Both the position numbers and the translations under genes were made by a program. Below the pieces are notes generated by a model that searched no databases, had not been told where the DNA came from, and was given only the letters and a program-made list of their open reading frames with translations. Shown one piece after another: positions 29,111-38,455 of a stretch of 64,000 nucleotides of DNA (within the stretch, counting starts at the first letter, position 1; every line of letters begins with the position of its first letter). The stretch spans positions 310,001 to 374,000 of the forward strand of contig JANSYI010000003.1 of NCBI GenBank assembly GCA_024742475.1, written 5' to 3'. This stretch comes from a bacterium (GTDB lineage: Bacteria; Myxococcota_A; Polyangia; Nannocystales; Nannocystaceae).

Positions 29111-29587
29111 TCAAATCCCGCGGGCCATGCGGTACTGCGCGGTGAGCCCGGGGTCGCTGGCGATTTCGTACATGAGCTCGTCGAGGGCGTCGCGATCGAG
29201 GTCGAGGGTGGCGAGGACGTCGTCGGCCTTTTGCGGATCGGCAGAGATCTTCTCGGCGACGCGTGCCGCCTTGGCGACGCGCGGGTCGTAGCCTTCGAGG
29301 TCGTCCGCCTCGCCCTCGCCCTTGGCGTCGTCCACCTTGGCGTCGTCGGCGTCCGCGGGTGGGGCTTCGCCTCCCGGCGCGTCGTCCTTGGGCGCGTCGT
29401 CCTTGGGCGCGTCGTCCTTGGGCGCGTCATCCTTGGGCGCGTCGGCCTTGGCGTCCTCGGACTTGGCCGCGTCGGCCTTGGCGTCGTCCTTCTTGGCGGC
29501 TTGCTCGGGCTTGGGGGCTTCGCCTTCGCAGGCGGAGGCGCCGAGGAGGAGCGAGGACGCGAGCAGGGTCGCGAAGAGTCGTTGCAT
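29111..29587 (-). CDS. Small lipoprotein with Asp-Ala-Pro-Lys repeats
   Basis: 158 residues from ATG 29587, which follows a good ribosome-binding sequence GGCAGGAG. Signal peptide with lipobox GASAC (Cys20), an Asp/Ala/Lys/Pro linker with DAPKD repeats, and a C-terminal helical domain (LEGYDPRVAKAARVAEKISADPQKADDVLATLDLDRDALDELMYEIASDPGLTAQYRMARG). ATG 29605 overlaps the upstream stop as ATGA and is an alternative start. Likely cotranscribed with the upstream Lys/Ala-rich protein. Function unknown. Confidence 0.7.
   Translation of the reverse strand: MQRLFATLLASSLLLGASACEGEAPKPEQAAKKDDAKADAAKSEDAKADAPKDDAPKDDAPKDDAPKDDAPGGEAPPADADDAKVDDAKGEGEADDLEGYDPRVAKAARVAEKISADPQKADDVLATLDLDRDALDELMYEIASDPGLTAQYRMARGI
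29376..29450. repeat. 15-bp coding tandem repeat, five units
   Basis: Five units of GGCGCGTCGTCCTTG, the first three identical and the last two with one or two changes, encode the DAPKD repeats of the lipoprotein linker on the minus strand. Copy number is likely to vary between strains. Confidence 0.85.
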
Positions 29588-29601
29588 CGTCGTCTCCTGC
29601 C

Positions 29602-30576
29602 TCATTTGGGGCCTTTGCCCTTCTTGCCGCGCTTGCCTTTGGGACCCTTGGGGCCTTTGCCTCGCTTGCCGCCGGGCTCCCGCGGACCCTTGCTCTTGCC
29701 ATCGCGCCGCTCGTCACGGTGGTCGGCCTTCGCGCCCTTGTGGGCCTCACGAGCCTCCTTGCGGGCGCCCTTGGCGGCCTCCCGGGCCTCGGCTGCGCCA
29801 TCGAGACCGGCCTTCGCGGCCTCCATTGCGGCCTCGGCGGCCGCCTTCTCGGCGTCGGTGGTCGCCTTGGCCATGTCGGCCTTGGCTTCGGCGATGTCGG
29901 CCTTCGCCTCGGCGATGTCCCGGCTCGCCTTGGCGATGTCCTTGCCGGCCCCCGCAAGGTCCCGGCGGGCCTCGATGAGGTCCTCGCGCGCGGCAGCCAG
30001 ATCCTCGTCGAACTTCTTGTGACGCGCCTCGAAGCGGAACTTGGCCGCCTTGCCCTTGGCCCGCAGCGCCTTGCGTTTGGCATGCAGCCTCGCGCGGTGG
30101 GCCTTGTGCTTGGCCTTGTGGGCGGCGAGCTTGGCCTCGAGCGCCGCACGCTCGGCGTCGTCCATGGCCTTGACCTTCTTGCGCTTCGCAGCCATCTCCG
30201 CGATCTCGGCGGGCTTCTTGCCCTTGGCGAGCTGGCGGCGGACCCACGCGTTGAAGTGCGCCCGCTTGCCGCGGCCGGACTTGGTCGCGTCGGCTTCGGC
30301 GGCGACCAGCTCGGCGGCTTCCCCCGCGCTCAGCCCCGCTTCGGTCGCAGCGTCGAGCGCGTCGTCGAGCTCCTCCTCGGGCACCCCCGCCTCGCGGGCC
30401 TCCTGCGCGGCCAGCGGGAGGTCCATCACCGCGAGGATGTCGTCTTCGAGCGCCTCGTCATCCGCGGGCGCGTCGGGTTCGGGCGCGACCTCGGCGGGGG
30501 CCGCGATCGCGGTGCCTCCCAGCGACAGCGCAAGCAGTACGCCGCCTGCAGTCCATGACCGTTTGAGTCGGAGCAT
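29602..30576 (-). CDS. Secreted Lys/Ala-rich low-complexity protein
   Basis: 324 residues. Signal peptide (GGVLLALSLGGTAIAAPA), a short acidic segment, then EELDDALDAATEAGLSAGEAAELVAAEA, a small basic helical part (NAWVRRQLAKGKKPAEIAEMAAKRKK), a long Ala/Lys/Glu helix likely to form a coiled coil (about 130-275, with IAEAKADIAEAKADMAKA repeats), and a Gly/Lys/Pro tail (GKRGKGPKGPKGKRGKKGKGPK). Extracytoplasmic and very basic, so it could bind DNA, polyphosphate or acidic polysaccharide. It precedes the small lipoprotein gene and overlaps its alternative start. Confidence 0.65.
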   Translation of the reverse strand: MLRLKRSWTAGGVLLALSLGGTAIAAPAEVAPEPDAPADDEALEDDILAVMDLPLAAQEAREAGVPEEELDDALDAATEAGLSAGEAAELVAAEADATKSGRGKRAHFNAWVRRQLAKGKKPAEIAEMAAKRKKVKAMDDAERAALEAKLAAHKAKHKAHRARLHAKRKALRAKGKAAKFRFEARHKKFDEDLAAAREDLIEARRDLAGAGKDIAKASRDIAEAKADIAEAKADMAKATTDAEKAAAEAAMEAAKAGLDGAAEAREAAKGARKEAREAHKGAKADHRDERRDGKSKGPREPGGKRGKGPKGPKGKRGKKGKGPK

Positions 30577-30618
30577 GCCCGGAGCATTTCACGGCCGCGG
30601 CGCCGCGCTCAACCTCCT

Positions 30619-32163
30619 TCACCGTCCGTTTGCGGGCCCGGTCTCGTCGGGCCGCAGCGGGCGTCCGCCGGCATACCGGGCGAGCATGAGCGCAATCTCG
30701 TTTTGCACCGTCCGCGCAGCCGACGTGCCCCCGCCGGGAAGCTCGTTGAACAGGATGCTAAAGACGATCGGCGCGCGGTCGGGCGCTCCTGCGTAGCCCG
30801 AGAGGGCGGAGATTCCATCCAGGGTGCCGGTCTTGACGCGAACCCACCGCGCGGCGTCCGTATCGGAGAGCCGAGAGCGGGTCGTGCCGTCGACACCCAT
30901 CACGGCCAGGGACGCCAAGAAGTCCGCGCGGTAGCGGAAGTCGCCCTGCATCGCCTCGAGCAGCGCGGTGATCTGCGTCGGCGTGACCCGGTTGGTGTCG
31001 TAGAGCCCCGACCCGTTGGTCAGCCGAGCGCCCTGCAGATCGACGCCGAGCGATTCGAGGGCCTTGCGCTCCTGCGCGGACGCAGCGCTGAAGGTGGCCG
31101 GCTTGCCCACAGGGGACAGGGTCTTGAGGATCTGCTCGGCCATGAAGTTGTTGGAGAACTTGTTGACCGACCGGATGAGCTCGCTGACGGGCTCGGAGAA
31201 GTGCGTGGCGAGGGCTCGGGCGTCCCGTGGCGCGCTGCCGACCTTGACCTTCTTGCGACCGACCTTGATGCCCTGCTTCTTGAGCGCATACAGAAGCACC
31301 TCTCCGGCGTTGCGACTGGGGCTGAGGACCGGGTAGCGGTAGCGGGCCGCCGACGCGTCCTCGCCGATCGTCCCGCGGATCTGAATCTTCACGCCGGTGC
31401 CGTCGGGTTCGACGTCCGCGAACAGCCGCCGCTTGCGGCCCGCGACCGTGGTCGCGGTGTTGGTCAGCTTGATGCCGCCCGTCGAGGGGTCGAGCCCCAC
31501 GAGCGCCGCGTCGCCGACCTTGGCGCCCGGGGCCGCCCGCACGACGAAGGTGTTGAAGTTGACCGACGTGGCGCTGCTCGGCGCGCGGTAGGACGCGAGC
31601 TCGTCCTTCTGGTCGAAGCCCGGCGGCAGCTCGTCCTTGTCGAAGCGGTCGGAGTCGACGACCACGCCGCCGGTGATCCGTCGCACTCCGCGGGCGTGCA
31701 GCTCGGAGGCGAGCGCCACGAGGTGTTCGGTGACGAGGTTGGGGTCTCCGCTGCCTTCGAGGTAGATGTCGCCGGTGACCACCGACCCCGACAGCGCGCC
31801 GTCGTTGCGCAGGATTCGGGTCGCATAGCGGTGCTCGGGTCCGAGCTCGACCAGCGCTGCCGCGGTGGTCAGCAGCTTGACGTTGCTGGCCGGGTTCAGG
31901 GGCAGCTCGGCGCCGCGCGAATACAGCACCTTGCCGGTCTCGAGGTCGAGCACGTGGATCCCGACCGTGGCGTCGGCCAGGATGGGGGCCTCGAGCAACA
32001 GGTCGATCTGCCCGGCCAGGGTTGGGTCGGCCTCGCCCTGGGCGACCGCAGGCTCGGCCGCCCGCGCGATTGGCGAAGGAGACACGAAGCTGGCCAACAC
32101 GGCCAGGCAGAGGGCGGGGCGAAGAGCGCGGGCAAGCACGGCAGGAGGGGGGTGGGGCCTCAT
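30619..32163 (-). CDS. dacB: D-alanyl-D-alanine carboxypeptidase/endopeptidase (PBP4 type, S13)
   Basis: 514 residues from ATG 32163, after which a signal peptide follows (LCLAVLASFVSPSPIARAAE). Active-site motifs of family S13: SNVK with nucleophile Ser93 and Lys96, SNN in NKFSNNFMAEQIL, and KTG in VKTGTLDGISALSGY. It trims or cleaves peptidoglycan cross-links in the periplasm. The large insert between SxxK and SxN is present, as in DacB/PBP4. Upstream codons from 32211 lack signal-peptide character, so the internal ATG is chosen. Confidence 0.93.
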   Translation of the reverse strand: MRPHPPPAVLARALRPALCLAVLASFVSPSPIARAAEPAVAQGEADPTLAGQIDLLLEAPILADATVGIHVLDLETGKVLYSRGAELPLNPASNVKLLTTAAALVELGPEHRYATRILRNDGALSGSVVTGDIYLEGSGDPNLVTEHLVALASELHARGVRRITGGVVVDSDRFDKDELPPGFDQKDELASYRAPSSATSVNFNTFVVRAAPGAKVGDAALVGLDPSTGGIKLTNTATTVAGRKRRLFADVEPDGTGVKIQIRGTIGEDASAARYRYPVLSPSRNAGEVLLYALKKQGIKVGRKKVKVGSAPRDARALATHFSEPVSELIRSVNKFSNNFMAEQILKTLSPVGKPATFSAASAQERKALESLGVDLQGARLTNGSGLYDTNRVTPTQITALLEAMQGDFRYRADFLASLAVMGVDGTTRSRLSDTDAARWVRVKTGTLDGISALSGYAGAPDRAPIVFSILFNELPGGGTSAARTVQNEIALMLARYAGGRPLRPDETGPANGR

Positions 32164-32276
32164 CGCAGGCCCACCCACGTGCACGGTAGCCGAGCTGGCC
32201 TGCGCATGCATCCCGTATCGGGACCCATCATTTGGTCGGCTCGCGTCGCGGCGGTAGCCTGATGGGGGTTCCGATC

Positions 32277-34247
32277 ATGGCTTTCTCGCGTCGCGCACTG
32301 TTCTTGTCTTCGTTGCTGACTCTCACCGGCTGTCCCGACGGCGGGGGCTCGGGCAACCCGCCTCCGGCGAACACCAGCGCCGGCAACCCCACGGCCACGA
32401 TGTCCGGGACCGGGCAGCAGGGCACCGGCACGATGACCGACACCGACGCGACCGGCGGTTCGAGCTCGTCCTCGGGTGCTACCTCCGAGGCGACGAGCAC
32501 AGGTGCGACCGTCACGAACTGCGGCGACCTGCAGTGCAGCGACAACGGTAGCTGCGAGATCGACCCGTTGGGCAGCGCCTACTGTCTGTGTGATGCAGGC
32601 TACGTGCTCGACGACGCCGGGGTCACCTGCGTGGTCGACGAGTCGTGCATTCGGGTGTCGTTCCTCGAGGACGGGTGTCGCCAGAAGGTCAACGCAGAGC
32701 CGGCCGTGGCCTTGTTCTTCGCGCTGGACTTCTGCGCGGGCACGGCCGTGACGCCGGAGAAACGCGCGGAGCTGGGCCTGTCGTTCGTCGTCCGTGAGAA
32801 CGGCATCGACATCTCGGAGAACGTCGAGTCCGACGCGACGATCCTCGACACCGAGGTCGAGAGCTACGTGACGCTGATGGTCGACGTCTCCAACTCGGTC
32901 ACCGAGAGCGAAGACCTGCCCGCGCTGGTGACCGAGCTGCGGGCGCTCGTGAGCAGCCTCGAAGCGGCGCCTGGTGAGCCCGACGTCTACGTCTCGGTGT
33001 TCGTCTTCGGCTTCCGGTCCGCCGAGTACGTCCCCTTCACGCGAGACCTCGCGGCCGTCGACGCGGCGCTCGAGGCACTGGCCAACGACCCCGCGCCCGT
33101 GGTCGAGCTCGCCAGCGGCGGCCAGAGCACCGCGCTCTTCAACGCGACCGAGGAGGGCATCCTCGCGACGCATCGCATTCGAGACCTGCGCGATGCGGTC
33201 ACCTGGGGTGGGGTGCTGACCACCGGCACCGTGGTCGTCGTCACCGACGGCATCGACACGTCCAACGGCGACCTCAACAGCGGGCTCATCGGCGAAACCA
33301 CCAACCAGGTGATCTCGATTGGGATCAGCGACGCGATCGACGATGACCAGCTGCGGGCGATCGGGCGCGACGGATCGTTCCTCGCGCCGACTCCGGCGGA
33401 CTGGACCACAGCGTTCGAATCGATCGCCGAGCGCGTCGACGCCTATCCCGATCGCTCCTACCTCCTGGCCTACTGCTCCTCGGCCAGCGAGGGCGACCCG
33501 GACGTCGAGGTCTCCGTCACCGGCCCCGCGGTGCTCGACGTGACCGCGGCCGAGTGTGGGTTCAACGCCGAGCTGTTCAGCTCACAGGGCTTCGAGTGCA
33601 ACACCGATTTCTTCACCTCGGAGTGCAACGCCCAGCAGTGCGGCGGCCTCACCGGCTGTGGCGCATGCGCGGACTCGCAGTGCTGCAACGGGACCCAGTG
33701 CAGCGAGCCGGAGGCCGCGCAGTTCCCGGTCAGCTGCGACGACAACATTCACCTGTGCGACGCGGAGAACCTCGCGTGCAACGGGGCGAGCTGCGTGCTG
33801 CCGGTGGGCGACGGTCAGGACTGCACCACCACCCCGTGTGCCGCCGGGGTCGACTACTGCGGGACGAACCCCGCGTGGAATCCCAAGGACCCCGACTCGC
33901 CGCAGTTCGTCTGCATGGACACGCTGCCGCTGGGGACGCCCTGCGAGGTCCCCGAGCAGTGCGAGTCGCTCAACTGCTACTACCCCAACCCCGACAACCC
34001 CTTCGAGGGGCGACGGTGCCTGCCCGAGGCTCAGCTCGGTGATCACTGCGGCGACGAAGACGCGGTGTGCGAGTCCGGTGGCCACTGCCAGAGCAGCACG
34101 TGCGAGCCGAAGCTCCTCGAGCTCGCCAGCTGCAACTCCGACGAGCAGTGCCGCCGGGGCGTCTGTGTGAACTTCGATGTCGGCGGCAACTTCTGCTCGG
34201 GTCCCGCCGCCTGCTACTGGAGCTGGGACGAGAAGGTCCCGGACTGA
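32277..34247 (+). CDS. vWA-domain Cys-rich lipoprotein
   Basis: 656 residues. Lipobox LTGC (Cys about 19), a Gly/Thr/Ser linker, an EGF-like module (about 80-115, CGDLQCSDNGSCEIDPLGSAYCLCDAGYVLDDAGVTC), a von Willebrand A domain with an intact MIDAS (DVSNS at about 203) and TDGID, and a C-terminal Cys-rich region with many CxxxxC pairs. The vWA domain binds proteins through a metal ion. Surface lipoprotein, perhaps adhesive. ATG 32277 is preferred over 32232 and 32262. Confidence 0.85.
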   Translation: MAFSRRALFLSSLLTLTGCPDGGGSGNPPPANTSAGNPTATMSGTGQQGTGTMTDTDATGGSSSSSGATSEATSTGATVTNCGDLQCSDNGSCEIDPLGSAYCLCDAGYVLDDAGVTCVVDESCIRVSFLEDGCRQKVNAEPAVALFFALDFCAGTAVTPEKRAELGLSFVVRENGIDISENVESDATILDTEVESYVTLMVDVSNSVTESEDLPALVTELRALVSSLEAAPGEPDVYVSVFVFGFRSAEYVPFTRDLAAVDAALEALANDPAPVVELASGGQSTALFNATEEGILATHRIRDLRDAVTWGGVLTTGTVVVVTDGIDTSNGDLNSGLIGETTNQVISIGISDAIDDDQLRAIGRDGSFLAPTPADWTTAFESIAERVDAYPDRSYLLAYCSSASEGDPDVEVSVTGPAVLDVTAAECGFNAELFSSQGFECNTDFFTSECNAQQCGGLTGCGACADSQCCNGTQCSEPEAAQFPVSCDDNIHLCDAENLACNGASCVLPVGDGQDCTTTPCAAGVDYCGTNPAWNPKDPDSPQFVCMDTLPLGTPCEVPEQCESLNCYYPNPDNPFEGRRCLPEAQLGDHCGDEDAVCESGGHCQSSTCEPKLLELASCNSDEQCRRGVCVNFDVGGNFCSGPAACYWSWDEKVPD

Positions 34248-34253
34248 GGGCCC

Positions 34254-35585
34254 TCAGTAGACGCCGCGAAGGGCGTCGATGCCCGGGTACGCACCGGGCA
34301 GCGCGGGCGCGTCGAGCCTGAGCGGACGCTCGCCGACGTGCGCCTCGGTTTCCTCGTCGTCGCTGCTCGATGGGGCAGGGCAGGCCGCCTGGTCGAGCTG
34401 CGCGAGGGCGGCGGCCAAGGAAGCCTCGCGGGAGTCACCCAGCGGTCGCGCCAGGTCGTCGGCGCTCTCGCAGTCGGGGATGAAGCCGTCGAAGTAGTCG
34501 CCTTCCCCGCGCGCGTTGAGCAGCCGGAACGTGATCGGATAGGCCGCCTTGTCGCAGAAGGTGAACTGCGCCGAGCCCACCGGCTTGCCCGCGGTCGGTG
34601 AGCCCACCACGCTGACCGTGGCGAAGGGCCGCACGGCGTTGATCACCAGCTCGCTCGCCGAGGCGGTCGACCCGGAAGTGATGAACACGACGTGGTCGAG
34701 GCGCTCGAGGCTCCCGGTGTGCCGCTCGATGTGCCGCGTGCTGTTGGCCTCCGAAAGCGAGGGCGTGTGGTCGGTGCGATACGACACTTCGCCGGCGGCT
34801 TGGCCTCCCACGAGCATGTCGACCAGGTGCCGCGCCGCCGAGATCCGGCCGCCGCCGTTGTAGCGCATGTCGACGACGACGTTGCGGACGCCCGCGTCGG
34901 AGAAGCGAACGAACGCGTCGGTGAGCTCGTCGATCGACGGCTCGACGAAGGTGGTGAAGAACAGGTAGGCGACCGGCTCGGCGTCGTGCTCGATGACCTC
35001 GGCGATGGGGACCGTGACGAGTGGATACCAATCCTTGGTCAGCTCGACGGTGCGCGTGGCGTCATCGGTCCCCGAGGCGAGCTGCAGCGTGACCGCGACC
35101 CCGGGCTCGTTGGGCCCCAGGGCGTCATCCCAGCCGTCTCGCTCGTCGAGCTCGGGGACGGTGAAGCCCCCGGCGCCGACCAGCTCGTCGCCGCGCTCGA
35201 GGCCGGCTTGACCGGCGGGGGAGAGTGGGTCGACGAACCCCAGGACGACGCGTCCGTCCGAGAGGCGCCGCGTCCGGAAGCCCGCGCCGATCACCATGCC
35301 CTCCTCGAAGAGCGCGTCCGAGGTCTCGAGGTCGGACACGCGGCTCCAGCGGTCGAGCTCGGCGTAGCGAACCTCGGTGACCAGGGCCGAGGGGGATTCG
35401 AACGCGGCGGGGTCGAGATCGCCCGGCACGTGCTCGTTCCAGAGGTAGGCCTCTTGCATGAGCATGTACATGAAGGCGTTCTGCTCGGGGATCGAGCAGT
35501 CTCGCGGACCGCCGAAGTCCAGCGGGTCATCCTCCGCGCAGCCACCGAGCCCGAGCGCGACGACCACGATCGCCGCGCCTCCCAT
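34254..35585 (-). CDS. S41 family peptidase, lipoprotein
   Basis: 443 residues from ATG 35585. MGGAAIVVVALGLGGC lipobox (Cys16), helical N-terminal region, PDZ-like region (FVDPLSPAGQAGLERGDELVGAGG), and S41 catalytic core with VVDMRYNGGG, nucleophile Ser in TSGSTASASELVINA and the Lys of SPTAGKPVG, so this copy carries the Ser-Lys dyad that the S41 protein at 17499-18899 lacks. Outer-membrane or periplasmic protease. Convergent with the vWA gene (6 bp) and divergent from the thermolysin-like protease. Confidence 0.9.
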   Translation of the reverse strand: MGGAAIVVVALGLGGCAEDDPLDFGGPRDCSIPEQNAFMYMLMQEAYLWNEHVPGDLDPAAFESPSALVTEVRYAELDRWSRVSDLETSDALFEEGMVIGAGFRTRRLSDGRVVLGFVDPLSPAGQAGLERGDELVGAGGFTVPELDERDGWDDALGPNEPGVAVTLQLASGTDDATRTVELTKDWYPLVTVPIAEVIEHDAEPVAYLFFTTFVEPSIDELTDAFVRFSDAGVRNVVVDMRYNGGGRISAARHLVDMLVGGQAAGEVSYRTDHTPSLSEANSTRHIERHTGSLERLDHVVFITSGSTASASELVINAVRPFATVSVVGSPTAGKPVGSAQFTFCDKAAYPITFRLLNARGEGDYFDGFIPDCESADDLARPLGDSREASLAAALAQLDQAACPAPSSSDDEETEAHVGERPLRLDAPALPGAYPGIDALRGVY

Positions 35586-35711
35586 CCACCATCCATCGAT
35601 CCTCGACAAAGCCAGTGTACGGTAGCACGCGTCTCGCTGGCCTCTCGGCACGTGACACCGATTGTCGCAGCGGTGAGGACGGCGCCGACGTGTCCGGGTA
35701 CCCTTCTTCCG

Positions 35712-37889
35712 GTGACCTCGTTGGGCATCGCTGCCGCATGGTCGTGCGTGCTCGCGCTCGGCGACCCCTCGCTCGTGGTCGAACGCGAGGTCGAGTTCGG
35801 CGCGGCGAACGCCTCGCGCCTGCAGGTCGTCGCGCCGCGCGTACGTGGCATCCCGGTCCGAGGAGCGGCGCGCGTCGTGCCGGCGGACGAGGCTGGGGCA
35901 TGGCTCGCCGCGCCGGTGCTTCCGCCGATGCAGACGCCCCAAGTCGACCCGTCCGAGGCCCGCATCGACGTCGAGGCGCTGCCGGGCATCGCGGCCGAAG
36001 CTCTCGGCCGCGACGCGGTGTCGTTCGAGTCCCAGCCGGTCCTGGTCTACCTGCTGCGGCACGATGTCCCGGTGCTCGCCTGGGAGGCGCAGGTGTCGCT
36101 CTCCATGCGGCCGACGCCAACCCGGCCCACGGTCTGGATCAGCGCCATGACCGGCCGACTGATCGAGGTCCGCGAGCAGGTCCGCAGCGCTCGCGCCCGG
36201 GTGTTCGGCGAGAACCCGTCCACCACGCCGACCCCGCGGGACGTCGAGCTGCCGCGCATCGGCGAGGTCTCCGTGGGCGACCCCCTCGTCTCACCGACGA
36301 TCGCCGCGTTCAACTGCGTGGCGCAGCCGCCCCCCGAGACTCCCTGGGAGGTCGACGACGGCGACTGCTATCCGGTCCACCGCGCATTCGCCGACGCAAA
36401 CGGCGACTTCTACGTCCCCACCCCCGAGGTGATCGACGAGGACGACAACGTCCAGCCCGACGACCCCTACGCCGAGCTGAGCATGTTCTACCACGGCGCG
36501 ATCTTCCTCGACGCGCTCGCGGACCGCGGGCTCGACCAGTTCTCGTGCCCGCAGGCCGTGATGCTCGCCAACGTTCGAAGCCCCACGGACGACGGCTACG
36601 AGCCGGTCGACAACGCCTTCTACACCAACCAGTGCGACCCCCAGCGGGGCGCCACGATGATGTTCGGGCAGGGCGCTCAGGTCGACTTCGCCTACGACGG
36701 CGACGTCGTCTACCACGAGCTCGGCCACGGCGTCGTCGCGTTGCTGACCCCCGAAGGGCTCGGCGGACGGCAGCTCAGGGACGACGCGTCGCTCGTCGAC
36801 GCGGGGGGCATGAACGAGGCGATCGCCGACTACATGAGCTACATGATGACCGACGACCCGCGCGTCGGTGAGTACGTGGGCCGCTTCTGGGCGGCGAACA
36901 CCCGGGCGGAGATCCGCACCGGCGAGAACACCAAGCGCTGCCCCGACGACACGATCGGCCAGGTCCACAACGACGGCGAGCCCTTTGCCGCCTCGCTGTG
37001 GTCGACCCGGCAGCGCGTGGGTCCAGCCCTCGACCTGCTCGTGCTGCGGACGCTGCCTCGGTTGGGTGGGGACGCAAGCCTCGAAGAGGGCGCCGCTGCG
37101 CTGCTCGAGGTCGCCGCCGAGATGGTCGCCGAGGGCCTGCTCGTCCCCGGCGACGTCGAGCACCTGCAGCGGGCGCTGGCCACCCGCGGGCTGCTCGACT
37201 GCCCGCGCGTCATCACCGACCAAGACGCGGTGCAGGCGGGACGGACGATGCACCTGCGTCGCAAGAGCGTCGCCGTGCAGCCCTTCACCCCCGGGCCGAT
37301 GCAGCTGCGGGTCGAGGTCCCGCCGGGCGCGGACGCGCTGGAAGTTCACTTCGATCTACGGGGTGACGACACGCCCGAGGACCGCGCGCTCGTCTTGGTC
37401 AAGCGAGGCGAGGCGCGCATCACCTACGGCTACGAGGTCATCGCGGTCGACGACCCTGGGGACGCCACCGGGGAGACCGGCCGGATCCGCGAGGTCACCC
37501 GGACCGACGGCGACTGGGACGCAGAGATCGAACCGACGCGTCAGCCCGGAGGCGACTACATCGCCGAAGTCGCGAACGTTCGGGCCGGCGACGTCGTGCA
37601 CGTCGCTTTGGCGGCGCTCGGGCCCTCGGACCTCATCGCCACCTCGGTCGCCGTCTTGGCCATCGGAGCGACCGAGGAGGCGGAGACGGACGGGGAGGCC
37701 GACACCGACGGCGACGTGCCAGCACAGGGCGGTTCGGTGTCTGCGCAAGCAACATCTGCGGGCGGCTGCGGTTGCCACACGGGGCCCGATTCGGCGATCC
37801 TGCTCGGGTGGATGCTCCCGCTGATGCTGCGCCGACGTCGACGACGGGCGACGTCGTCTCGCAGGCGCCGCGGCAGCACCCGGCGCTGA
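35712..37889 (+). CDS. Thermolysin-like metalloprotease with MYXO-CTERM-like tail
   Basis: 725 residues. GTG start, short signal peptide (SLGIAAAWSCVLAL), a propeptide-like region (about 25-190), then the catalytic zone with zinc motif HELGH (His335, Glu336, His339) and the downstream GGMNEAIADYMSYM whose Glu is the third ligand, as in the M4/M36 families. A beta-rich C-terminal domain follows, then a Thr/Glu/Asp linker and GGCGCHTGPDSAILLGWMLPLM with an Arg cluster. This Cys-hydrophobic-Arg tail fits the MYXO-CTERM signal processed by myxosortase for surface anchoring. Its 3' end overlaps the next gene. Confidence 0.85.
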   Translation: MTSLGIAAAWSCVLALGDPSLVVEREVEFGAANASRLQVVAPRVRGIPVRGAARVVPADEAGAWLAAPVLPPMQTPQVDPSEARIDVEALPGIAAEALGRDAVSFESQPVLVYLLRHDVPVLAWEAQVSLSMRPTPTRPTVWISAMTGRLIEVREQVRSARARVFGENPSTTPTPRDVELPRIGEVSVGDPLVSPTIAAFNCVAQPPPETPWEVDDGDCYPVHRAFADANGDFYVPTPEVIDEDDNVQPDDPYAELSMFYHGAIFLDALADRGLDQFSCPQAVMLANVRSPTDDGYEPVDNAFYTNQCDPQRGATMMFGQGAQVDFAYDGDVVYHELGHGVVALLTPEGLGGRQLRDDASLVDAGGMNEAIADYMSYMMTDDPRVGEYVGRFWAANTRAEIRTGENTKRCPDDTIGQVHNDGEPFAASLWSTRQRVGPALDLLVLRTLPRLGGDASLEEGAAALLEVAAEMVAEGLLVPGDVEHLQRALATRGLLDCPRVITDQDAVQAGRTMHLRRKSVAVQPFTPGPMQLRVEVPPGADALEVHFDLRGDDTPEDRALVLVKRGEARITYGYEVIAVDDPGDATGETGRIREVTRTDGDWDAEIEPTRQPGGDYIAEVANVRAGDVVHVALAALGPSDLIATSVAVLAIGATEEAETDGEADTDGDVPAQGGSVSAQATSAGGCGCHTGPDSAILLGWMLPLMLRRRRRRATSSRRRRGSTRR

Positions 37890-38452
37890 GGCTGCTGCAC
37901 GCGCTCGTCGTGCTGACGATCGTGGGCTTCATCGTCGTGCCGAACATCCCCACCAAGCACCTGCCCCTGGCGGGCACGATGGCCAAGTGGGCCAAGAAGG
38001 TGTCGTTCAAGCAAGGGTGGCAGATGTACGCCCCCAACCCTCAGCGCGCGCAGATGTACATGAACCTCACCGCGGTCTACGACGACGGGTCCGAGCGCAG
38101 GCTCGAAGAGACCGTCCAGGAGAATCAGGCGTGGGGCACCCACTTCATGTGGGACAAGACGCGGATCGACATCTGGCGGCAGTACGCCAACTTCAACGCA
38201 AAGCACCGCAACAACAACCGCGTCTGGTACCTCAAGGGCGTCTGCGTCCGCGAGGCGCGTCGCGGCCCGATCCCCAAGCGCATCGTGATGCATCAGGTGC
38301 GGCGTCGCTTCACGCCGCCCGAGAAGGTCGCCCAAGGGGCACCCGCGCTCGGCAAGCCCAAGCGCACGTTCATCACGGTCCAGTACTGTCAGCACCCGGT
38401 GGTCAAGGAGATCATCGACGCGGACCCGCGGCGGTCCGCGGCGCGCGGTTGA
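37808..38452 (+). CDS. SdpA/DUF5819-like membrane protein
   Basis: About 214 residues. One N-terminal helix (LLHALVVLTIVGFIVVPNIP) and a soluble domain with FKQGWQMYAPNPQRAQMYMNLTAVYDDGSE. The W-x-M/L-F/Y-A/G-P-N-P motif is typical of SdpA-like / DUF5819 partners of HTTM-domain proteins. Start uncertain (GTG 37808 or TTG 37772); both lie inside the preceding protease gene, so translation is likely coupled. It is followed after 3 nt by the HTTM gene. In Bacillus, SdpA and SdpB together mature the SDP toxin; no SdpC-like precursor is visible here. Confidence 0.55.
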   Translation: MDAPADAAPTSTTGDVVSQAPRQHPALRLLHALVVLTIVGFIVVPNIPTKHLPLAGTMAKWAKKVSFKQGWQMYAPNPQRAQMYMNLTAVYDDGSERRLEETVQENQAWGTHFMWDKTRIDIWRQYANFNAKHRNNNRVWYLKGVCVREARRGPIPKRIVMHQVRRRFTPPEKVAQGAPALGKPKRTFITVQYCQHPVVKEIIDADPRRSAARG

Positions 38453-38455
38453 GCC

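Noticed and set aside
28756..29430. 224-codon minus-strand frame in the inverted repeat
   Set aside because: Its codons come from the repeat arms and the out-of-frame 3' part of the small lipoprotein gene; low-complexity Arg/Thr/Pro composition.
34692..35711. 340-codon N-terminal extension of the thermolysin-like protease
   Set aside because: It is antisense to the S41 peptidase; the signal peptide at the GTG at 35712 marks the true start.
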